Origin: Bacillota bacterium
Lineage (GTDB): Bacteria; Bacillota; Clostridia; Christensenellales; Aristaeellaceae
Assembly (NCBI GenBank): GCA_023443705.1
Contig: JAEZTD010000027.1
Span: 1 to 10,347 of the forward strand
DNA length: 10,347 nucleotides
Direction: 5' to 3'
Made by a program: the position numbers and the translations under genes. Of the stretch, positions 6,034 through 10,347 are shown one piece after another. Every line of letters begins with the position of its first letter. Positions within the stretch are counted from its first letter, which is position 1. The notes beneath the pieces were generated by a model. That model saw nothing but the letters and a program-made list of their open reading frames with translations, ran no database searches and had not been told where the DNA came from.

Positions 6034-7260
6034 ATGCCTCAGATCAACCGCGTACTTACGGCGAAGTATGCGGGCATACAGGGAATGTATTATGGCTCCA
6101 TGGCGCCGGTGTCGGCGTTTGCTTCGGCTTTTCTATTGTACAGGGGATTTGACAACTCGCAGATCGGGGTTGTGGTTGCGCTGGGATCGATCGGGGCGGC
6201 CATCCTCCAGATGGCTTTTGGAAGCTTCGTAGGAAACGGGAAGCTGTCGGTGCGTTGGATGACCTCATGTTTGCTGGCTGCGCTCGTTGGCTTGTCGGTC
6301 GCGTTGGGTGCCGGGGTATCGGGAACCTTGACGGTCGCCCTGTATGTGGCCATTCTGGTCATTGCGCTCTCGCTCCAGCCCCTCGTCAGCTCGATGAATT
6401 TCTCATTCCAGCATCGCGGGATTGCGCTCAACTTCGGAATGGCGCGCGCTGCGGGATCCATCACCTACGCCATTCTCTCCGCGATCATCGGCGGTATGGT
6501 TGCGCGGCATTCCGGCGCGGTGATTCCCTGGTTTAATGTACTGACCTTCGGAGGTATGCTTCTTTTTGTGGCCAGCTTCCGGCTCAATAAAGCAGCCGAG
6601 GGTGCGCTCCCGATGCGCTCAGAAGAACCCGCGGCTCAAATAGCAGCGTCTCAGGCGGGCACACAGGGCTTTTTCCGAAGGAATCACGGCTTCCTCCCGT
6701 TCCTCGTGGGCGTATCGCTGGTGTTTCTGAACCTCGCCGCAACCCAGACGTACTTTCTGCAGATCATCGTGTACAAGGGCGGCGACAGCGTGAGCCTCGG
6801 CATTGTCGCGGCAATTGGCGCGGCGGTGGAAATCCCCATGATGATTGGCTTTGCGTGGCTTAGCCGAAAAGTAAAGTGCGGCATGCTGATCCAGGCTTCT
6901 GCGCTGTTCTTCACGCTGAAGACAGTCGCAATCCTCCTTTCACCGGGCGTGAACGGTCTGTATTTCGCGCAGGGCCTGCACATGTTCGGCTACGCGCTGT
7001 TCACGCCCGCAAGCGTATACTTCGTAGATCAGATCATGGGAGAGGGCGACAAGGTGAAGGGGCAGGCGTATCTGGGGAGTGCGATGGCCATCGGCAGCAT
7101 CGCCGCCAGTTTCGCCGGAGGCCGCATTCTGGACGCCTACGGCCCTCAAGCGATGCTTCAGTGTGCCATCGCGCTGTCGGCTGCCGGAAACATCGTCGTC
7201 GTCCTGGCCGCAAGGGCCATCCGAAAGAAGGAGGATCACCATGCAGTACATTCGGTTTAA
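6034..7260 (+). CDS. Major facilitator superfamily transporter
   Basis: A 408-residue integral membrane protein with about 12 hydrophobic segments in two halves, split by a polar loop near residues 187-212. The start and segment pattern (LTAKYAGIQGMYYGSMAPVS, then LLYRGFDNSQIGVVVALGS) resemble the MFS_1-like/LacY-NupG-like group, proton-coupled carriers of small solutes. The second half has a glycine-rich late segment (GQAYLGSAMAIGSIAASFAG). The direction of transport and the substrate cannot be read. The ATG at 6034 is the first possible start after an in-frame stop at 6004, but it has no good ribosome site close by. It is followed by the aldo/keto reductase gene, which overlaps it by 20 bases, so both are in one operon under the MerR-type promoter. 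Confidence 0.9.
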   Translation: MPQINRVLTAKYAGIQGMYYGSMAPVSAFASAFLLYRGFDNSQIGVVVALGSIGAAILQMAFGSFVGNGKLSVRWMTSCLLAALVGLSVALGAGVSGTLTVALYVAILVIALSLQPLVSSMNFSFQHRGIALNFGMARAAGSITYAILSAIIGGMVARHSGAVIPWFNVLTFGGMLLFVASFRLNKAAEGALPMRSEEPAAQIAASQAGTQGFFRRNHGFLPFLVGVSLVFLNLAATQTYFLQIIVYKGGDSVSLGIVAAIGAAVEIPMMIGFAWLSRKVKCGMLIQASALFFTLKTVAILLSPGVNGLYFAQGLHMFGYALFTPASVYFVDQIMGEGDKVKGQAYLGSAMAIGSIAASFAGGRILDAYGPQAMLQCAIALSAAGNIVVVLAARAIRKKEDHHAVHSV

Positions 7261-8353
7261 AGACGAAGCCGAACTTTCCCGGCTCGGCATGGGCAACATG
7301 CGATTCCCGACGGTCGGCGGCGAACCGGGCGCGCCCATCGACCGCGCGAAAGCGCAGGAGATCATTGACTGCGTGATCGCCCTGGGCGTCAACTACTTCG
7401 ACACCGCCTATTTCTATCACAACAGCGAGTCCGAACCGTTTCTCGGGGAAGCGTTGGCCGAGTATCCCAGGGACAGCTATTTCCTGGCGGACAAGTATTC
7501 GCTCCCGGCGAACCCCGACTACCGGACGGTGTTTGAGGAACAGTTGAAGCGCCTGAAGACGGACCATATCGACTTTTACCTGCTGCATGGAATCATGGAC
7601 CATATCGCGGATGCGTACCTGACCAACGGCTGCGTGGAGTATCTGATGGAGGAAAAGCGGGCGGGGCGCATTCGCTATCTGGGGTTCTCGTATCACGGCA
7701 GTCCCGAAACGCTTTTGCGCGTCGTGGACCACCATCCGTGGGATTTTGCGCAGATTCAGCTGAATTACTACGACTGGGTGTACTTGACGGCGAAGCGGCA
7801 GTACGAGATCCTGACCGACCGGGGCATCCCCATCATGGTGATGGAGCCCGTACACGGCGGGCAGCTTGCGTCCCTCACGCCGGAGGCGAACGCGCTGCTG
7901 GAAGAAGCCTTGCCTAGGCGCTCAATCGCCTCCTGGGCGATGCGCTGGCTGATGCGGCTTCCAAACGTGGCCGTTGTGCTGAGCGGCATGTCGGACCTTG
8001 CGCAAGTGGAGGACAACGTTCGCACCTTTTCGGAGTACGCGCCCTTGTCGGACGTGGAGAGCGATTTGCTCATGCAGGCGTGCGCGCTGTACCGGTCGAG
8101 CGTGGCCGTGCCCTGCACGTCGTGCCGCTACTGCGCGAACGATTGCCCAGTGGGGCTCAACATCCCGATGCTTTTGTCCGTGTACAACGAATACAAATTC
8201 GATGGCGCGTGGCGCACGGCCACGCTGCGAGACCTGCCCGAAGACAAGCAGCCGGCCGCCTGCACCGAGTGCGGAGCCTGCGCAAGCCACTGTCCGCAAG
8301 GGTTTGACATTCCAAATCTCCTGCGCGAGCTTGCGGAGGTCATGAAGGGATAG
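7241..8353 (+). CDS. Aldo/keto reductase with C-terminal 4Fe-4S domain
   Basis: A 370-residue protein of the COG1453-like type. The N-terminal TIM barrel has the aldo/keto reductase tetrad Asp54, Tyr59 (FDTAYFYHNSE), Lys85 (LADKYS) and His116 (FYLLHG). After about residue 285 come two ferredoxin-type motifs: Cys292/295/298/302 (CTSCRYCANDCP) and Cys341/344/347/351 (CTECGACASHCP), each able to hold part of a 4Fe-4S cluster. The enzyme therefore probably couples NAD(P)H-dependent carbonyl chemistry to iron-sulfur electron transfer. I chose the ATG at 7241 over a longer reading from 7079 because AAGGAGGA (7228-7235) precedes it and residue 1 starts the family pattern. It overlaps the end of the MFS gene, indicating coupled translation. 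Substrate unknown; a compound handled by the adjacent transporter is a reasonable guess. Confidence 0.92.
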   Translation: MQYIRFKDEAELSRLGMGNMRFPTVGGEPGAPIDRAKAQEIIDCVIALGVNYFDTAYFYHNSESEPFLGEALAEYPRDSYFLADKYSLPANPDYRTVFEEQLKRLKTDHIDFYLLHGIMDHIADAYLTNGCVEYLMEEKRAGRIRYLGFSYHGSPETLLRVVDHHPWDFAQIQLNYYDWVYLTAKRQYEILTDRGIPIMVMEPVHGGQLASLTPEANALLEEALPRRSIASWAMRWLMRLPNVAVVLSGMSDLAQVEDNVRTFSEYAPLSDVESDLLMQACALYRSSVAVPCTSCRYCANDCPVGLNIPMLLSVYNEYKFDGAWRTATLRDLPEDKQPAACTECGACASHCPQGFDIPNLLRELAEVMKG

Positions 8354-8405
8354 GAAGTCCGGCCCGGAACAAAAGGAGCGTTGAGCGCCTATACCCTGAA
8401 ATGGT

Positions 8406-8540
8406 GTGCGGAGTCCCCCGTGCGGATGTCTATCGGAACGTGAACGCTATGACCAGATGAAACGCGACCTCGTTTTCACCTTTTCTGACGGCGAGATTAC
8501 CGCTGCCAACGCCGCGGAAGAACCTCATCTTCGCCAGTTG
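8406..8540 (+). pseudogene. Remnant of a phage-type SNF2 helicase
   Basis: In the frame from 8406, residues LSERERYDQMKRDL and SDGEITAANAA resemble the segment that joins the two RecA-like domains in prophage SNF2/DEAD-like helicases (roughly L-ERxxY-MK-D, then EITA-NAA-L-KLLQ). Similarity is lost after NAA, and neither the ATPase motifs nor the following KLLQ part is present, so at most about 40 residues remain of a protein of about 450. It lies between the aldo/keto reductase operon and a hairpin. The identification is from memory of the family pattern. Confidence 0.45.
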
Positions 8541-8543
8541 ACA

Positions 8544-8575
8544 ATCAAAATCCAGCCGTTAGACTGGATTTTGAT
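8544..8575. terminator. Probable bidirectional terminator between convergent genes
   Basis: A perfect 12-bp stem, ATCAAAATCCAG (8544-8555) with CTGGATTTTGAT (8564-8575), has an eight-base loop. It sits between the aldo/keto reductase gene (plus) and the DUF3089 gene (minus), 14 bases beyond the stop of the latter. T-rich sequence (TATCTTTTCG) follows on the plus strand; the minus strand has only a weak T tract. Confidence 0.65.
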
Positions 8576-8589
8576 CGTATCTTTTCGTT

Positions 8590-9648
8590 CTATTTTACAG
8601 CAGGATGAGCCGCCAGGTATTTCTCTACCCTGTTTTGCGCGTTGGCGCGGATGTTGTAATAGAAGAATGGATAATCATATGTGTGGTACACTCCCGAAGG
8701 ATAACCCTGTATAGAGTACTTGCTGACGTCAACTGATTTGCAGACGACCACGCCTCTTTCGGTATTGACTTGCGCGGAAGCGAGATCTTTCACAGGGGTC
8801 AAGTCGCAGGTCTCCGCCGAGATCAGGGTTATCGAGCCCGCGTTATCCTCTTTGGGCGCTTCTGCTTCCGACAGCGTCCACGAGATAGGGTTGATCGCGA
8901 TCGCGCCGGGTCGAACAACAGGGCTGCCTGTAACCCCTTCCGCCTCGGTGTTGTACGAAATGATGACACCAGTATCGTCGGGGCCTGTGGCAAATTTCAG
9001 AGGAGTACTCTGCGCCAGATAGTCTTTTGTTACAGAAAACCCGATCACGTAAGCAGCAACCATTCTGTCGAGGACCTCTGGTTGGTCTTTAATCGCTGAA
9101 AGGACATAAAGAAGCACGTTGGAGCCCTGGGAATGCCCTGCCAGGATGAACGGTCTCCCCTTGTTATAGTACTCAAGGTAGTAATTGAATGCGGCGACTC
9201 CGTCCGCCGCCGGAATGATCCGGATCGATTCATCCTGCTGTGCGATCGTGGGCATGCTCAAGGTATACGTTGCATCCGCTTGCCGATAATAGGGCGCGTA
9301 GATATTGCCGACCGGCAGAAATGCCGTCGCTTGTCTGTTATAGGCGCCGAACGCACCTTTAATCATGGATGCATTGTCGACGGCGCAGTAATTTCCATCG
9401 TTCGGGCCTTTTCGCCATGCTGTCGGGTACAGATAAAATACGTCAACAGGCAAGCTGCCCGACGTATCGGCAGAGAGCCAATTGCTCGATTGGGAATAGT
9501 CGGTTACATTGTTGGTTTCGTCTGTGCTCGTTGTGTTTTCTGCGTTTCCGGTTACATAGCCCAGGCCAACAACATCCCCCCAAAATGGGCCCGCGGCAAG
9601 TATGAAAGCGCAAAGAACCGCAATTACAATGATGTTCTTCTTTTCCAA
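8590..9648 (-). CDS. Exported DUF3089 alpha/beta hydrolase
   Basis: A 352-residue protein. Residues 4-20 (KNIIVIAVLCAFILAAG) are a signal peptide or membrane anchor, followed by a Ser/Thr/Asn-rich linker to about 57. The DUF3089 pattern then starts with VDVFYLYPTAWRKG. The nucleophile elbow is GHSQGS at residues 171-176 with Ser173. The C-terminal YHTYDYPFFYYNIRANA carries a likely catalytic His. This suggests a serine esterase or lipase acting outside the membrane; the substrate is unknown. The start is TTG, with GGGAGAG shortly upstream; an ATG five bases earlier is in another frame. The AT-richer, less biased codon use differs from the neighbours, and the gene lies between a phage-helicase scrap and a dyad-rich promoter, so horizontal gain is possible. 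Confidence 0.87.
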   Translation of the reverse strand: MEKKNIIVIAVLCAFILAAGPFWGDVVGLGYVTGNAENTTSTDETNNVTDYSQSSNWLSADTSGSLPVDVFYLYPTAWRKGPNDGNYCAVDNASMIKGAFGAYNRQATAFLPVGNIYAPYYRQADATYTLSMPTIAQQDESIRIIPAADGVAAFNYYLEYYNKGRPFILAGHSQGSNVLLYVLSAIKDQPEVLDRMVAAYVIGFSVTKDYLAQSTPLKFATGPDDTGVIISYNTEAEGVTGSPVVRPGAIAINPISWTLSEAEAPKEDNAGSITLISAETCDLTPVKDLASAQVNTERGVVVCKSVDVSKYSIQGYPSGVYHTYDYPFFYYNIRANAQNRVEKYLAAHPAVK

Positions 9649-9675
9649 GACATTCTCTCCCTTACGGCTTGTCTT

Positions 9676-9739
9676 ACTATAATACAGAATATATCGCGGG
9701 GAACGAACAGTATTATAGTTTCACGGTGAAAAATTACAA
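9676..9739 (-). promoter_or_regulatory. Promoter with two inverted repeats upstream of the DUF3089 gene
   Basis: On the minus strand, TTGTAA (9739-9734) and TATAAT (9717-9712) are 16 bases apart. The spacer region holds the near-palindrome TTTCAC-G-GTGAAA (9719-9731). The -10 box lies inside one arm of a perfect 10-bp inverted repeat, ACTATAATAC (9676-9685) and GTATTATAGT (9710-9719), arms 24 bases apart. Both repeats look like operator candidates; the binding protein is not identifiable. Confidence 0.55.
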
Positions 9740-9845
9740 GCGTATGGAGGCGAAAAATGAACGTGACTGCCACATAGACGGTCTGTCAGTCAGACTTTGT
9801 AACCAATGTAAAGAGCAAATTGCAGATTTAGAGCGCCGTTTGTGA
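9726..9845 (+). CDS. Possible small CxxC protein
   Basis: An open frame of 39 codons from GTG (9726), or 33 from ATG (9744). It contains Cys-His, then CNQCKEQIADLERRL, a CxxC followed by a short charged helix. The composition is like a small zinc-binding protein or the broken end of a larger one. Neither start has a ribosome site, while a good one (GGAGG at 9747-9751) precedes an ATG in another frame (9757) that ends after six codons. It also overlaps the promoter on the other strand. Weakly supported and not recognised as any family. Confidence 0.25.
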   Translation: MKNYKRMEAKNERDCHIDGLSVRLCNQCKEQIADLERRL

Positions 9846-9857
9846 TTGGCGGCGCTC
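9831..9857 (-). terminator. Hairpin downstream of the MerR gene
   Basis: GAGCGCCG (9831-9838) pairs perfectly with CGGCGCTC (9850-9857) across an 11-base loop. On the minus strand it lies 37 bases beyond the MerR stop and is followed by TAAATCTGCAATTT, a loose T-containing tail. A terminator for the MerR transcript is likely but not certain. Confidence 0.5.
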
Positions 9858-9894
9858 AACGCTTTGAAGGATTTGGGACGGATCGGGACGATTC

Positions 9895-10305
9895 TCATCC
9901 CGCCGAGGCTTCGGAGGACGAGCAGTTGTCGGGGCGTTCGTTACCGGCTTCCAGAGCCGTTTTGTAGTACCAGCACTTGTGCTCCACCAGTTCCAGCGTC
10001 TTTTTCAGTTCTTCCATCTGCGTCTCGACGGCGGCCTTCCGCTCCATGAACATATCATACCGCTCTTTCAGCGTCGCGTCGCCCTGGCCGCACCAGTCGA
10101 TGAACTGGCGGATGTCTTTGATCGGCATTCCGGTGGCCTTCAGGCATTCGATGATCTTCAGCGCGCCCACATCAGACTCGCTGAAAAGGCGCGTGCCGCT
10201 GGCGGTGCGCTCAACAAAAGGCATCAACCCCTCTTTATCGTAGTACCTGAGGGTGTACACGGAGAGGTTCAGCTTTTCCGCGACCTCACCAATCAAAAAC
10301 GCCAT
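9895..10305 (-). CDS. MerR family transcriptional regulator, thiol/aldehyde-sensor type
   Basis: A 136-residue protein. The ATG at 10305 is chosen over a TTG at 10326 because AGAGGTGG (10320-10313) precedes it and MAFLIGEVAEKLNLSVYTLR is the normal family start. The helix-turn-helix (LIGEVAEKLNLSVYTLRYYD) is followed by the wing (ERTASGTRLFSESD). The IIECLKATGMPIKDIRQFIDWC stretch and a coiled-coil dimerisation helix (about 84-112) come next. Cysteines are at 54, 72 and in HKCWYY. Cys54 falls near the position of the sensor cysteine in AdhR/NmlR-type regulators, which respond to aldehydes and thiol-reactive electrophiles; that role is inferred here. Metal-binding C-terminal motifs of MerR/CueR are absent. 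Similar proteins often accompany aldo/keto reductases, and the shared operator links it to the operon at 6034-8353. Confidence 0.92.
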   Translation of the reverse strand: MAFLIGEVAEKLNLSVYTLRYYDKEGLMPFVERTASGTRLFSESDVGALKIIECLKATGMPIKDIRQFIDWCGQGDATLKERYDMFMERKAAVETQMEELKKTLELVEHKCWYYKTALEAGNERPDNCSSSEASAG

Positions 10306-10333
10306 GGAAGATCCACCTCTTTCCAAGAATAGG

Positions 10334-10347
10334 CCTAGAGTATACTC
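10334..10347 (-). promoter_or_regulatory. Half of a MerR-type operator in the MerR gene promoter (cut by the window end)
   Basis: CCTAGAG-TATA-CTC ends at the last base; its core GAGTATACTC is a perfect palindrome, and the next bases should be TAGG if the dyad is complete. On the minus strand TATTCT (about 10331-10326) follows as a possible -10, leading to the ribosome site at 10320. It shares CCTAGAG and CTC, with the same four-base centre length, with the operator at 5956-5975. Confidence 0.6.

Noticed and set aside
5956..6160. Coding potential of the frame through LSPGDKILINDVEV upstream of the MFS gene
   Set aside because: It has no start codon with a ribosome site, runs through the promoter and into the MFS gene out of frame, and matches no family; likely chance in AT-rich DNA.
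7079..7240. Longer N-terminus for the aldo/keto reductase
   Set aside because: It is the MFS gene read in another frame; the ATG at 7241 has a strong ribosome site and begins the family pattern.
7034..7855. Minus-strand open frame over the MFS/aldo-keto reductase junction
   Set aside because: Antisense shadow; both plus-strand genes have complete family motifs.

Overview
The window looks like a chromosome segment from a GC-rich member of the Clostridia (Bacillota). The grounds are strong purine-rich Shine-Dalgarno sites, TTG starts, a DUF523 protein, a clostridial-type Crp/Fnr regulator, and an iron-sulfur aldo/keto reductase with a thiol-type MerR regulator. A Christensenellales-like lineage would fit, but the sequence alone does not settle the taxonomy.

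Layout. (1) 1-793: the 3' part of a Crp/Fnr regulator, then a small cupin. (2) 822-3259: a complete operon with a consensus promoter (TTGACG-17 bp-TATGCT), a perfect dyad at the expected transcription start, an exported rhodanese, an Rrf2 repressor, an 8-oxoguanine deaminase-like amidohydrolase, and a strong hairpin terminator. (3) 3278-4568, minus strand: a DUF523 gene read through a -1 frameshift at a run of seven A, overlapping (ATGA) a fumarylacetoacetate-hydrolase-family gene. A nitroreductase gene diverges from this pair. (4) 5480-5645: a tRNA-Leu(UAA) gene with its own promoter and terminator. (5) 5646-5952: an AT-richer stretch with no supported gene. (6) 5953-8353: a MerR-type promoter (19-bp spacer filled by a dyad), an MFS transporter, and an aldo/keto reductase with two C-terminal 4Fe-4S motifs. 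(7) 8406-8540: a probable scrap of a phage SNF2-type helicase. (8) 8590-9648, minus: an exported DUF3089 alpha/beta hydrolase with inverted repeats in its promoter. (9) 9895-10305, minus: a MerR regulator whose own promoter carries half of a dyad like the one at 5956-5975.

How the genes fit together. Two regulatory circuits can be read from the sequence. The Rrf2 protein probably represses its own rhodanese/deaminase operon through the dyad at 864-880. The MerR protein at the right edge probably controls both itself and the MFS/aldo-keto reductase operon 4 kb away, because the two promoters share a CCTAGAG-4 nt-CTC operator core. Together with the nitroreductase, the window is rich in redox and thiol/electrophile functions, but no substrate can be named with confidence. 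I see no CRISPR array, no complete mobile element and no obvious new defence system.
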